From positions 10,921,769 through 10,985,768 of the forward strand of contig NC_092572.1 in the NCBI RefSeq assembly GCF_037975245.1: a DNA stretch of 64,000 nucleotides, in the 5' to 3' direction. How positions within the stretch are numbered: the stretch's first letter is position 1; each line of letters begins with the position of its first letter. Below the pieces are notes generated by a model. The model saw only the letters and a program-made list of their open reading frames with translations. It did not search any database and was not told the origin of the DNA. Source of the stretch: Apostichopus japonicus. Its lineage: Eukaryota > Echinodermata > Holothuroidea > Aspidochirotida > Stichopodidae. Below are positions 26,601 to 39,444 of this stretch, one piece after another. Both the position numbers and the translations under genes were made by a program.

Positions 26601-29600
26601 GGATGAATAATTTTAAAAATAATATATTTATAGACAAGAATACACCAAATGCGAATTGTTATCATGGTTTCTTGACAGCGTGCTAATAGGCTGGGCTGAC
26701 GAGGATATAGTTGTCTTTTTAATGAATTTGAATGTCTCATTGAAGTTTCTTTAATCACCCATCCTAATAATATGGAGATGTATTTGTATTATTTTTATTT
26801 CACAAATGATCATCAGGTGAACAGTATTCCAGAATTGTATTTTCTTTCCAGTTTTCAGATTCTAGATGGCTAAAGATTGATGTAGATCTAACTTGTTACA
26901 TCGATTTCCAATTGTATAATCTCTGTCCTTTTGAACTGATCGACACGAGGGAATGTAATTGATTAACTTTAAATGAATTAAACTTACATAAAATTTTTAC
27001 ATGGTGATTCTATTCCTTCAGTGGAAAAGTAGGCCGTCTTAAATTGAATTGACAATTGAATTAAACTCGAAGAAATGAAAGATGAAAGCTGCGTTTGTGA
27101 GGGACTGACTGGGTTGGGTGTGGTGTTGATTCAACACTGGCAGGGAAGTGAACTTAGCAGTATGTCATACACCAAAGTATACGTCTATGTGTGTCTTGGA
27201 TAGGAGTGTAAAGTTAGCATTACATAACATGTGTTCATAAGTAGTGCAACTGCAATATATTCCTACCAGCTGTAGATTTTCCTTCCACTGTGGGCCTACT
27301 AGCTGCATGACAGGCTGCCGGTAGGGTACCGTTATCTCCACTTCTACGTTCGTCAATCCTTGACATTCTCCGTAAACTGTTGGACGCATTTCTAATGAAA
27401 TCCCTAAATGGAAAGGATATACATGTTTAAAGAAAACGAAGCAGAATGTCAAAAAAGTAAATTATTTGAGTTAACATCAGAAATATTGGATGGATTGCAA
27501 CAGTACAGAATCTCTTTGTACATCAAATGGTTTGTTAAATCTGAATTGTATGCAGCTAGTACAATTCCTTTTGATAGGTTAATCGATGAAAGTAGTCGTA
27601 TTAACGTCATATGAAATTGTAGTTCAAGTGTTCACGCTATGGACATGGCCACGGTTGACTCCTTATTTCTGTCTGAAAGCTAACAACCGTACAGACATTT
27701 TCTTTTCCAAAAATTATAAAGATTTACAGTTGGTTGTTAATCAATAGATTGATTACGTCCGATAACGCTTGCTTCGGTTGTTATAAGGAATCGAAGCGTC
27801 TGGAGTCATAACACGATACAGCTTTATCCTGAATTGTTGTCGTTCTTTGTAAGCTGTTATCGAGAATGTGATAAGCTAATCACATGCGCTGTATTAACTA
27901 AGCTTATTTGGACCAACCATTGAACAGGTCTTATCATTTTCGTCTCTTCAGACGTAATAAAGATGATGGGTTCTTAACAATTTTGGTAGTTTATAGCTAA
28001 ATTGTGAAATGCCAACGAGGAATATATAGGAAAAATCATCCTTACTTTTCGATATTTGCTTCAATAAAGAAATTGTGTAATAAAAATGTTGTATTATCGG
28101 TAAATAACATTTCCGTTACCTTGTAGCTACCATTGATAATTGGTAGTGACTTTCAGTCCTACCTGAAAATAATAAAGAAAATAATGTTAATAATTGAAGC
28201 ACGATATAATGGAAATGCTCTACTTTGAAGAAGGGTATTTAAGCAGTGTTATCTCAAACCTCTCATCCATAATGAAACACGTCATTCGAGGTTAAAGTTA
28301 TGCTGTACATTTATAGGACATTTTGCTCACTGTTAAATTCTGCATACAGACATTTTACCTTATGCTACTGTCATAAATACTACATATAAACAATACACAG
28401 TACATTGTTAAACATCGTCATAGAAAGGGAAAGTAAGTAATTCATTTTCAATTTACGGTGATAACATGCGCACTATACAACAGACAGTTAATTGTAAATT
28501 CTAGTCATCAGTAACATAACGCTACAGGTATTGTGGTCTATTCTGTATGTATTTCAACGTCTGTACAGTTATTAAATGATGTTCAACATTTTTTAACAGG
28601 AGGTATGATATGCTGGCAAATTTTACTCCGAGTGGTCACATTTAATTAGCGACAGTCTACCGGACGCTGAAAGGAATCAAGATTATTTAATGCTAAAAAT
28701 GACCAATCAATTTATATATAACTATAAGTGTGTAACCTGATACTCTCGACGTTGTGCAATAATTTAATTCAAAGATAATTATGGTCCCTATATATAAATG
28801 AAACCTTTAACTTTAATATTTAGCACATAAATATTGCCAACCTTTAATAGCCTTGTTATTATCGTCAAGTGAAAGTGGAAATATGTAACCGTACTGCTCT
28901 TTTTGAATCAAGTCATAAAGAAATGGATCTTTTTAGCTTAAAACTAGTTGTAATTGCGTGCAAAAGATGTAGCTATAGGATGTATTAAGCGATTTGAAGA
29001 TATTATTCACATAAACCTGTTTTCTTTGAACAAGTGCATTCATTATTAATTATAGTAGGATGATCGAGGGAAAGTTCAAGGTGAAAACAAAGCAAGTTTG
29101 TTGAACTATTAATGGAATGCAAAAAGTTGTTGAGCATTAAGTTGTTACCTGACTTTGAAATCTTCCAAGCAAGAGCCGCAAATAGGATAACTATTGTAAT
29201 GATGCACCCACCGATTACTATCATGATCAATTCCTTGTTTCCTGAATCTGAAGGAGCTGATCATAGAAAGATGCAAAACAATGTCACTCATAATATGTTC
29301 TTACTGTAACGCAACGTAGAAAATACACATGTTAGAAAGATCATTCGATTTCTTACTAAAATACATGCACCTCATGTAGGTATTTTCTGCTTTAATTTGA
29401 AGCACCGTAATTATATTAAAGAATGAATATAAAATGAGATATCTTATGCAAATAAAAGTAATTTGTAACAATAAAATGGGATACTGGTTTGCTTCATGGC
29501 CACAAAGGATGCTATACGAAGGAAATACAGTCACCCTAGCACCCACAGTTAATGTACACTTGAGAGTAATAAAATTTGTGATTGGAAGTTAGTATCACAA

Positions 29601-32600
29601 TCCGATACTAAAACTAAAGCTGCACAGTGCCCTTAACTGTTTTAATATCCTACTCGTCCTCTAAAGAAGATATACGTTTTCCTGAATGTAACTTTATCTG
29701 CTACAGTATAGACCACGGGCGAAGAACCCATGGAGTGGGGGGATGCCCCCACCTTTTGAGCTGCTGGGGACGTAACACAAAATACCCCTCACTTTTCAGG
29801 CCTCTAATGAAAAAATAACCATCATGAAAATCAATCCACGTGTAACAAAAAACACGGGTAAGTCGAAAGATCCAGTGATGGCAAGATCGTCCAATGTCTC
29901 ACGAATACTGTTGATGTGATATAGGCTCTTGATGATGACAGTCACCAGAACAAATCGAAATGATTTGACCTAATTCTGGATATTGATAACAGCGACGAAT
30001 GTGTTGTAGTATGACGTCATTCTGTTTCCCATGTGACGTCATCATCGATTGATCGGACTTGTTTTCGCCACCCCTACCTCCCCACCTTCCCCACCTCAGA
30101 ACAGCTATCTACGCCCATGGTATAAACTGAGTAATCGTTATATATACACAGAATCATTGAAAGATAACAACCTCTAACGTGAATCATGTATCAGCCTGCC
30201 ACAACCTGTCACATGAAACATGTATCAACCTGTCACATACAACCTGTCACAGCCGGTCATAACCTGTCACAGCCTGTAACATGAAACGTCGTGAAACTAA
30301 TAGTTCCAACAGAAATAACATTTTCATCGACTACTGCCACTTTTTCTTTGTCAGTTTGTCACGTACTAGTACTCAATACTATGTGCATCCCTTCCATGTG
30401 AAGTATCTCACTAGTTAAATGATAACGTCAAATTACTCGTATTAAGTAAGGACATGTTAACCAGAACAATCCGTTGTGTAACATGGGTTTATTGTTGGTC
30501 GAATATGCAATTTCACTTAGAGTTATCCACATTAAAAACAGTTGTATTAATGAAGGAAATATGGATGATATTGTAATGTCATGGTTAATAATTGTTAGTC
30601 TTCCTTTTTAATGTTTAATGTGATTAGCTCCACGTTATAATATAACGTCGGATACCTTCAATGCGAGGATTCTTGAATTCAACTATCCTACTACTTTTAA
30701 AGGTTCTGGTGAAATGGTATTAACATATGTTATGAATCACCATATTTATTTATTATTATTACTATACATTTTGTTTACCTTCTTCTATGGTACCAATTTT
30801 GAACATGTCATATAAACCTTGCCAGAGTATATATATAGCTGCATGGTAATGGTTGTTAATATCACAATGCATGTTCAGAGGAACTTAAAACGTGTTTGAC
30901 ACTGACAATGTTTCACTGGCATCTATGAACTGCAACTTTACAGTTATAAAATGAAAAAAACTAGATCTGTAAAGCCACATAATTGTGTCCCATATTCTAA
31001 GTCGTTACATAATTTAATTTATAATTGTACTCAGAATTACTGCATGCCGGAATAACATTGCAATGTAAAACTGATTTTGTATACCATTTGTTATTTGTAG
31101 CTTACCATATAGTTGTATTTTTATCTCTCAGTTAAAATAAAAACATATATATTTATTTATTAAATTCCATATCGTATCAGAGTCGAATCTGTAATAGATT
31201 TTACATGAATTATATCGTAAAGATGTAATAAAGTTTTTCAAAAGTTCTATTACAGTGGAACATTTTTAGCCCTGTTTAAAGAATTAACATCGTTTAATAA
31301 GTCTTATTTAAGCATTTCTCTCACTGAATATATACTTAGAAGTATTTATTACTCGTTGACAATTCTGTATCCTCTAAAGTTGCGTATCGAGATCATTTGT
31401 GACGAGGTTTTGGTAGTTTCCATTTGGGTTTAAACTAACATTAAGCTAAAAAATTTTCGACTATACTTTTCTTCTTTCTGGATAGTTCTAATGACATCAT
31501 TTTCCAGTTTTTTAAACCGTTTTGACTCTGCAAGTATACTGTAGGAGAAGGGTAGTGTTACGAGGGCCCATTGTAGCCTAACGCTAGTTACTGCTAGTGA
31601 GGAACCTAATGTTATTATATAGAAAGTCTTTAAAATTGCCTACGTGATAAATCAGTATTTGAGAAATTAGGTCGGGTTACCGTGTCAGAATGTTATAATA
31701 CACGATTGTTCTGGTATATTCCTTATGATGACGCGCTGGTCTCGGGTTAACGTCGGTTTACGTGAGATCGCGTGTAAGCTGTACACATTTTCGTGGATTC
31801 TCTGGAACGTACGCGAGATATGCAAAGAACTTCCAAGAATAGAGAAACTGGGTCAAGTGTATCGAGAAAGATCTAGATGATTCTTGACATGGCGAATCGT
31901 ATAAAAGCCCGCCCAGATCGGAGAGTTTCTCAGTTTCTGAACGAATACAAGCGACGACACATATTATACCATTCTACTATATATCGTCAGTGCTCAACTG
32001 CCAGTAGTTTCTGAAGGATTGAGATATCGATAACAAGATTGATTCTACACTTCCATTCAGAAGTTTGAAGAGGACTTTGCTGTGAAAGTACAGTTTTTCA
32101 GTCTTTATTTCGGAGAAGGTGAAGAATTTCTGTCTCCGCTGAGGAAGTACGTTACGCCAGGATTTGGTGGCTATAAAGCTGATTTTGGACTGACTCTGGT
32201 AATATTTAGTCGGCGAGAAGTTCGACTTGTGCTTCACTCGATTGTGGCTGGAAGTCCGTCTTCTATTTTGGAGCATCGCCGGAAAGAAGGTGACTGCTGT
32301 TTCTGGGATCGCGAGAGACTTTGTCGAGGACCAGTGAATTTCGCGGTACAACGGACCGAGAATCGTCGTCATCAAGGTCGTGGCCGCTGAGGGATATCGC
32401 CGTTGGAAGAGACCAGCGTGTTTTAAAGTGTATCCTATCTTGTTAAGTTTGTGATTAATTTTCTATATATTTGTAATTACCACTTGTTGTTGTTGATTCG
32501 AAATCCATCGTTAAAAATTAATTATCGAGACCTCTCGCATTCCAACGTAACAGTAGCCTGACGGCTTCGCACACAATTTTTGAAACCAGGTCCCTCAGGT

Positions 32601-34895
32601 AGCTTCTTCAATTATATTAATTTTACACACGGCAGATCTATACAGCAGGAAAGTTTAATGAGATGTTTATCATTGTAGTGAGCATGCAAAGACACTTGTT
32701 AATATGTTAATGTTGTTGATATGTAATGTAATGTCGTTGATATACTAGGGCAAAGGTCTATATATTTTTAAAGTGCTATATAGCACATGATTCCTCTTCA
32801 TTGAAATGCAATTCATTTCAATTGTTTCACTTTCATAATTTAGTAATTATCAAATGTTCTTCCGATGTTAATAGCTCTCCCGATGTTAATGGCTAGTTAA
32901 AAAAAATAATAAATAGATAATCAAATTATGTCAATTGTGGTGATGAAAAAACAATTAAATACTGTAATCAATTGGTAATGTTTGGTTGGAAAAATAGGCA
33001 TTCGTTTTATTTTGGTTTTAAAATGTTCATTATTAATGAGACAAGTGCACAATTAGTTTATTCAAATGATGTTGCCATATTACTTACTCTCACTGATCTG
33101 TACTTGTAATGTCACACTACTGTTGAGAGATGGATACTCCTCTACTCGACACCACAGAGACTTCCCATCATGTTGACGGTTCGCCTTTAGCATCAAACGA
33201 CTGCACATTTCTTTGTGATTGTCGATTGTCGTAAGGGTTTCTTGTGGTAAGGTCTGTGCATTGTCTTTACTTTCTCCGTTAATTAGCCACCGTAGTCGCA
33301 TATCGTTACTATGTGCATTAAACTGTATACAGCAGTCGGCCGTGAGGTTGCTTCCTTCGTTAGTAACATTGCGATCAGTTGAAAGGGTCAGATTTCCTAT
33401 TGTAAAATAGGAAGACGAATGTATAATTAAGATCTCTGTAAATGAAATTATGAGATGTAGTTATGGTGTAAATATGCTGAATCCTGGTAAGCTAATAATA
33501 ACAAAATAAAAGTGGAACTTTCACTAAAATATTAGAGTTTAAAAGGTATCGACTAGAACAGATTATAAGGTTTCACATAATATCGAAGACATGTTTTATA
33601 CACTTAAACATTTCACATAGGGAGAAAAGTGAATAGCTGAATGCGTTTTAATGTACATTGTATTAAACTAAACCCCTAGCCGGTAAGTAAAGTTAAATTT
33701 TTGTATGCTTACCCAGTAACTTGCTTTATATATGTAATACAAAATTTGATCTTCCTTTAGCTTAACATTTATATTTTTTGCCAAAACTTAGCAAGGAATA
33801 TCCGAGATCTATTAAATCCTTCAATGTTATCATATGAGTTCACTATTGTTATCGAACCTGACATTGATAATACCGGCAAGCAAGTATCGGTAACGACTAC
33901 ATTGATAAATATTTGTTGGTAAAAATGTCGTGTATTTATTTTAATAGTATCAAATACATACCTAAGACGTATAAATTGTACTGGGTGCCTAGCGCTACAC
34001 CAGTCTCACGGTAGACAGTACATTTGTACACTCCGGCGTCTTCAAATCCAACCTTCTTGATTGTTAAAATAGACTGGGTATTGCCTTCTTTTTGCGTATA
34101 TTTGTTACTGTGAGATCTTAACAGTTTTGTTCCATTATTCAACGTCCATACCAATGAGAGGGGGTTATCACCATGGCACGTTAGCGACTGGTCTGTGTTA
34201 ATGATGGCGTGTAGAACAATTTCATTTGCAAGACCTTGGCGTGGATGAGGAAAGAAAGTTAACATAACAGTAATTAATTTTAAAACAATGATCAATGTTT
34301 AAATGTTTCCATGATCATAATTTAACTGAGTTTTTATTAAATGCCATAATCAAAACCTTCAACTAGTCAAATGTGACATAAAAAAGAAATCTGCTACAAA
34401 TCTGATACCAGCATTTGTATGTTATTTTTCAGTTTTTTGTGATATGTTCAATTCAACCAGGCCTGCTATCGATGGATACATGTCCTTGTACTATTCACTG
34501 TTAAGAACATCGTATCCAGTCTGCCGCGTGATTCTATTGCCCTATTACATTATATCACACATTACCTCACCGCAAAGCTAAGTCATTGCACACACCCGAT
34601 ATCGATGAAGAGCGATACGTGTTGAGTGTAGACATAAAGATCACAAGTTTCCTTCGTTTCTTTGTCGTTAGATTGTAGTAAATAATTGTTAGATTTCTGT
34701 AAACGATGCTGTCATAAGTTGATTGACACTTCAGCAAACTCTCATAATAATTGTCAGTGTTTGTTTCATTCAATTACAATGCATATTGCACATATATAAC
34801 AATGCCTAAATGACACAAAATGACATGAAAGACTTACCCATTTGGATTAGTGTAATACATATAAGCAGGCTTCCACTGATGCTGGACCTGGTCAT
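23251..34895 (-). CDS. Gene A: two-Ig-domain receptor with ITIM-like cytoplasmic tail
   Basis: Single-pass cell-surface receptor, 379 aa, from nine exons read right to left: 34,895-34,838 (leader, [19 protein letters not shown]), 34,234-33,962 (Ig1, 273 nt), 33,396-33,088 (Ig2, 309 nt), 29,256-29,149 (transmembrane), 28,162-28,120, 27,403-27,267, 26,252-26,204, 23,786-23,691, and 23,317-23,251 with stop TAA. All introns are GT..AG, phases agree at every joint, and the total is 1,140 nt. Ig1 (about residues 20-110) has SLTCHG, VWTL and GVYKCTV, the Cys-Trp-Tyr.x.Cys core. Ig2 (111-213) has ADCC, LRWLI and LWCRV. The membrane helix is near 225-245 and uncharged. The tail has SHYQLSM, DNYQNIV next to PLPPR, DIGYALV (fits the ITIM pattern I-x-Y-x-x-V), SYNSF and MYATV. 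The last acceptor is ambiguous: an upstream AG would need a different phase. The ligand is unknown; the signalling role is inferred. Confidence 0.75.
24994..25148. repeat. Short element with perfect 21-bp terminal inverted repeats
   Basis: Bases 24,994-25,014 and 25,128-25,148 are exact reverse complements (start ATTCACACAACGCAGATATC). Between them lie several direct repeats of CAGATCAGCAGATT-type sequence. It looks like a tiny MITE or hairpin element inside the gene A intron upstream of the VSEKPKES tail exon. I saw no clear target-site duplication. Confidence 0.75.
26480..26597. repeat. (TA)n microsatellite in gene A intron
   Basis: Nearly pure TA dinucleotides over about 118 bases with a few GATA and TTTA interruptions. 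Open frames of alternating Ile/Tyr on both strands are artefacts of the repeat. Just to the left (26,361-26,404) is an imperfect palindrome, AGCGCTCTTTTCATGC...GCATGTTCAAGAGCGCT, able to form a hairpin. Confidence 0.9.
29714..30119. mobile_element. Probable hAT-like MITE, 406 bp, in gene A intron
   Basis: The left end CACGGGCGAAG matches the reverse complement of the right end, CATGGGCGTAG. Flanks GTATAGAC and GTATAAAC agree at 7 of 8 positions, consistent with an aged 8-bp target duplication. C-rich and G-rich blocks lie near the ends, as in the 365-bp element at 13.9 kb. No transposase is present. It lies between the Ig2 and transmembrane exons of gene A. Confidence 0.6.
30170..30295. repeat. 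Short minisatellite, AACCTGTCAC units
   Basis: Irregular repeats of (C/A)AACCTGTCACA alternating with TGAAACATGTATC occur over about 125 bases in the intron of gene A. No function is evident. Confidence 0.75.
31556..32552 (+). mobile_element. Solo LTR of an LTR retrotransposon, 997 bp
   Basis: The segment begins TGTTACG and ends CGTAACA, a perfect 7-bp inverted terminus of the TG..CA type. It is flanked on both sides by GTAG (31,552-31,555 and 32,553-32,556), a 4-bp target duplication. An internal promoter-like TATAAAAG lies at 31,900-31,907 on the plus strand. No gag, pol or second LTR is present, so it is a solo LTR left by recombination. Two overlapping open frames on opposite strands (31,977-32,375 minus; 32,082-32,390 plus) have no known domain. 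It lies in the gene A intron between Ig2 and the transmembrane exon, antisense to the gene. The superfamily is probably Ty3/Gypsy-like, by target length only. Confidence 0.8.
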
Positions 34896-37800
34896 ATTGG
34901 AGTAAACGTTGTTTAATCTCCAGAGAGAAACCCTGTTGTTAACACTCCCGTTTCTACAGTCGTCGCTAATTATGGCTCGTTACTTGCTGAGAAATTTCAC
35001 ACTACTGTCTTGAATATCTGTAAGCAGTATCTCTTGCTTGTATGAAACCGCAAGTGTAATTAATTACCGATTAAAGGTCCCGTCTATAGCAGTGAAGCTC
35101 TGATGCATTAACTGCTATATTCCCATTCTTAAGTAAAGTGGAATATACAATCTCCACTTTCCCAAAATTATGCTTGTAAAAATTCATTGGAATTGTGAAA
35201 CTTATTAAGTTTATTAAACCTTTTCAAGACATAACCGCATATCAATTGGGTCGGCATTGCAAATAAATACAAGAGCAATGTCGCCATCATCTAATCATCC
35301 TGATTGACAATTGCTGATGTTTTCATCGGCTAATTCTGTACCTCTTACCGTTGTTGCAAACAACACAATCGCCATGCCATTTTCCATCTAACTAACACGA
35401 CAATTCTGTGACTTCGGCACTGAATCGCAAGCAGCTGCGTATTTAAGCGAACTATTTGGTATAATCGACGAAGTTTCCAGTTCTGCAAAACGAACTTACT
35501 TTATTCCAGCTTACTTACATTCGGAAAGACGCTTCTCTTCGTTAATTCAGACGGAGTTAAACGAGACACTTAAACAGTGCAATGCGATTGATAGGATATG
35601 GCATCGAATAGCGCTCGATAGGTAGACGCTACTTGAATGAAATGTAATAAATGGCTTCGTATCTTTAAGTATGCCTATAGCGATTTTGCTGTTGTGTTTA
35701 TAAAGGTTTTTCCACAGAAAAACGATAAATTGCTTTCATTTGTTGCTGGTGATATTATATTTGTCTTTTTTCTTCTTTTCTGGATTAAACCTGTATGAAA
35801 CAATTTGGATGTGGACAGCTTGATCTTACTATTTAAGCAAGGAATGCTTGGCGCTAATCATTTTCAGGAAGTAACAAATATGCGGTGATTACTTTAAAGT
35901 TACAAAATGGTTTAGTGTTACCGATCAGCTCATGTTCCAAGATATCAAACAGGTCATTTCTCATAGCAGCTGTTATCTGAACCTCCCATCTTGTTTCAAG
36001 TTTTATATCAATCGAAAAGTTGAACTTGTTTCCAGTTTGGAAGCTTTAGTTTCAAAATGATCATATTTTAATGACGTTTTTCACTGTCAACGACAGAAAA
36101 CCAGAATATTTACTTTATTGTATGAGAAGAGCTAGTAGCACTCCTTCAGTAAATGGCCCAAGGACACGAATGTAGTAAGCATGTAATATATGAATCGCAT
36201 GTTATGTACATGCAATACATGTTATAAGCATGCAATATATGATTCACATGTAATAAGCATGCAATACATGTAATAATTGCATGCAATATGGTATTCGCAT
36301 GTAATAAACATGCATTATATGATACACATGTAATTAGCATGGGGAGAGGGGGAGGATGAGGAGGTGGAAGGGCGGGGGAGGATGGTGTTGAGGATTTAAT
36401 GACCGACATGTATGTATTATACACTGTAGTAAAGACGTTAATTAATGTTCATATTAGTTAGTTCATGGAAGAGCAAAATGGGCATATAAGGGCAATCTCA
36501 TGAAAATATATCTACAACATTTCGGCGGAAGCATTTTGAATGAGGAAGCGTTTAACAATTTTTTTTTAAATGATATTCTGGTTTTACTTAGTAACCTGAT
36601 AAATGTTATATTGTTTAGAGGATGTTACAAAATAGAAAATGAAATGTACGGTATTTATTCATTACACTGAAAGTCAACAATACTCTCTCCATCCCATCAT
36701 TCCCCCTTCCCGGAAAATAATGTGACTTTTCAGAGAATTAGCGTAGTTACACTTTTTCTGACCTCTATCTATGTCTTTTCCATTTTTCAACATCAATATT
36801 TGCTAAACTTTGATACACCTGAACGACAGAAATGTAAATATGCAATCTCAATTTGTTTTAGTTTCTTCAATTAAGTTTAGTGAGTTGCAATGTTCGAACC
36901 AAACCAGCTGAGAAAAAGCAATACTTATGAATTCGGAGATCTTGATATTTTCCAAAGAAGAATAGCTGTGTATTCATTGTTTCTCACATGAAGACGTCTG
37001 AGTGAATCTGTTCGTCAATATCAAAACGCTTATATATTTTTTTTTCCTTCTTAATATGACAGTTGAGCTTTGGGTATGAACTGACATACCCGGTACACAT
37101 ATTTCAACCTCTGTGTCTCTAGCGTCACAGTGAAATCCAGACATTACTGTTATTTCTTGGATTAGACCTGTCTCTTAATATGTTAAGCCGGACTTATATG
37201 TAATCAGTAAGTTCATGGTTTTATATATTTGAATACAATAACGGTCCCAGATGTCATAAGTCATTACTTAGAAACACATTGAAGCAGGGACCTTTATGTA
37301 TCATTTCGTATTTTAACAGTAATTAAAGTTACACTGAACAGAAAACATATATTAATTTGACTTTCTATTTAACTCTATGTATATTTCAAAAAGTCTAACG
37401 AGGTTTGTCAATATCATTGTCTTAAAATGTTTGTCCTTCAGAAGGTACACAAAATGTCATTTAAGGACACGTGATTAGTATCATTTGTTACAATTCATTT
37501 AATTGCTATGTTATCAACACGATTACAAATCACATACCTACATGACACATTTTATGTTATAGAGAAGCTCGCAATGAAACGTGTTTTATCTGGAACATCT
37601 TCCATCATTATTTCCATTCCATCTGTCTCGGAGTTTGCCTTCAGTAGCCTATTATACACTTTAATATTATGAATAATGATTTGTTGCTTGGTGCATTATA
37701 TCATTTTGAAAACAAAAACATTCGGACCTATAAGTCCTCCTGACACTGATCTTTAAAACAAATAATAATTACAATATTATCTGTTATAAAATACTTGATA

Positions 37801-38120
37801 GTGCGTCCTAATGAATATTCATTTCTTCTCCGTAGTTTGTCATTTTAACGGTCATCAGTCTAAGGGAAAGAACAGTTTTACAAGTGCTGTTTTTCTTAGA
37901 TGAAAGTTCAATAATGATAAGGTGTTTTATATTATTCTGGAATTAAAATTTCGGTCTGTTATCCTTCTCGATGAAATTGATCTTTCACAATATACGTCAC
38001 TAAAACATTCCTGATCATAAACCAATTTGTTGCTTCCTCCTCATCTTGGCTGTACCCCCCACCACTGAAGTACCCTAGTGGGTGGTAGTTGAGGGGTGGG
38101 GATTATTGGAATGTTACATA
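34896..38120. other. Intergenic spacer between genes A and B
   Basis: The spacer recurs with high identity at about 44.1-47.7 kb and 53.8-57.3 kb. It should hold the promoter of gene A (on the right side of its leader exon) and the 3' end of gene B. A conserved block at about 35,429-35,447 has GCAGCTGCG next to TATTTAAG, an E-box-like and TATA-like pair on the plus strand, also present at about 44,635 and 54,322. I see no exon in the spacer; the frame at 36,146-36,424 is minisatellite. Confidence 0.55.
36170..36345. repeat. GCATGCAATACATGTAATAA minisatellite, spacer copy 1
   Basis: Degenerate repeats of about 20-40 bp, rich in GCATG, CAATA and ACATGTAATAA, end at a purine-rich patch GGGGAGAGGGGGAGGATGAGG. 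The same array sits at the matching place in the other two spacers (about 45,383-45,552 and 55,065-55,228), so it predates the unit duplications. CATG and GCATGC palindromes give it hairpin potential. Confidence 0.8.
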
Positions 38121-39290
38121 TTACATAGGTTGTAAGTAGTGACAATAATCATCGGTGCTTGAGTAAACATGTGCAGAAGGGTTTTCTTCCTCATCCGTAA
38201 GTCCTTGGTGTTGTAACTCTGATATACCTGAGACACTGTTAAAAGAGAGAAGCAATAATTTGAATTCAGGTGAACGAAAACCATGCATGTCACTACAGAT
38301 CAATGTTATTAATTTTCATGTAATTGTGCAACACAAGGGTTATACAACGTTTTCCAGTTGAGTCAGGTCGAGATCAGTCGCACATTGCGCTGTAGACTCT
38401 ATGAGATGTCGTTTGTTTTAATCTATTCGAATAAGATTAATAGGAAACCAGTAACAGTTCTTGTTTTCTCATAGCTCGGACATTAGAAATTTAAAAAAGT
38501 AAATTCGCATTAGATGCAAATATATCCAACTTAAGACCATTGTCGATTAAATTACAATTTGCGTATAACTGTGTGAGATTCTATTCCGTATAATTATTCA
38601 GGAGGTTTCATAATGTCGCTATTTCGTAACGTATCCTAATTGTTGCATGGTATTCAGAGAATTGTGTTATGCTTAGTGTGGCACACGCTGTGTAATACAG
38701 TTCATTTAGTATGAATATGAAAAGTTATTTCGTAACGTATTTTCACTGTTTCTTTCACGTTCCTTCAATTTTAGTGACCATGTAACTTGCATAACACCTC
38801 AGGAGTCAGTCTAGTATCTTATACTCCGTTAAAAGATTACATTAGTCCTTTCGATGTTTCCCACGTGGTTCTGTGTCGTTATTTTTCGAACTAGAAGTTA
38901 TCATTATCATAGCCAGTACTAACAGTTGGTATTGTTGCTGCACTCAGAAGGTACGAACCAGCTAGTCATGTGGAATTTCATTGTTTATCATTCCATATCA
39001 CACACGATTATATTTGTTTCGACTGAAAGACACGTATTCTCCTGCTGAATATTACAGTAAATTCAAGATGAATATGGCAGACAATTATCTTTGCCTTACC
39101 TTTGGCCAACAATGTCATAACCTTCACCATTCCGATTGTCATGAACGTTAGATTTAAGCGACGATCCGTCAGATGGGACACATTGTAACCTTTGTATAAA
39201 GTAAAAAGTATTGATAACAATAAAAAAGAATAAAATAAAATATATATATATATATATATATTTTACACATACATATATATATATACATAC

Positions 39291-39357
<67 letters not shown>

Positions 39358-39401
39358 AATATATATATAAATAAATTTTTATATATATATATATATATAT
39401 A

Positions 39402-39444
<43 letters not shown>

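Noticed and set aside
27165-27452. 95-codon minus frame read in its own longest frame ([21 protein letters not shown])
   Set aside because: Reading phase from the upstream 43-nt exon (phase 2) selects another open frame through 27,267-27,403, which keeps gene A in frame to its stop. The longest-frame reading would not.
31977-32390. 132-codon minus and 102-codon plus open frames facing each other
   Set aside because: Both lie inside the solo LTR and have no recognisable domain; LTRs often contain chance open frames.
30181-36345. CRISPR-like spaced repeats (AACCTGTCAC and GCATGCAATA arrays)
   Set aside because: Repeat units are degenerate, spacing is irregular and the genome is eukaryotic; these are minisatellites.
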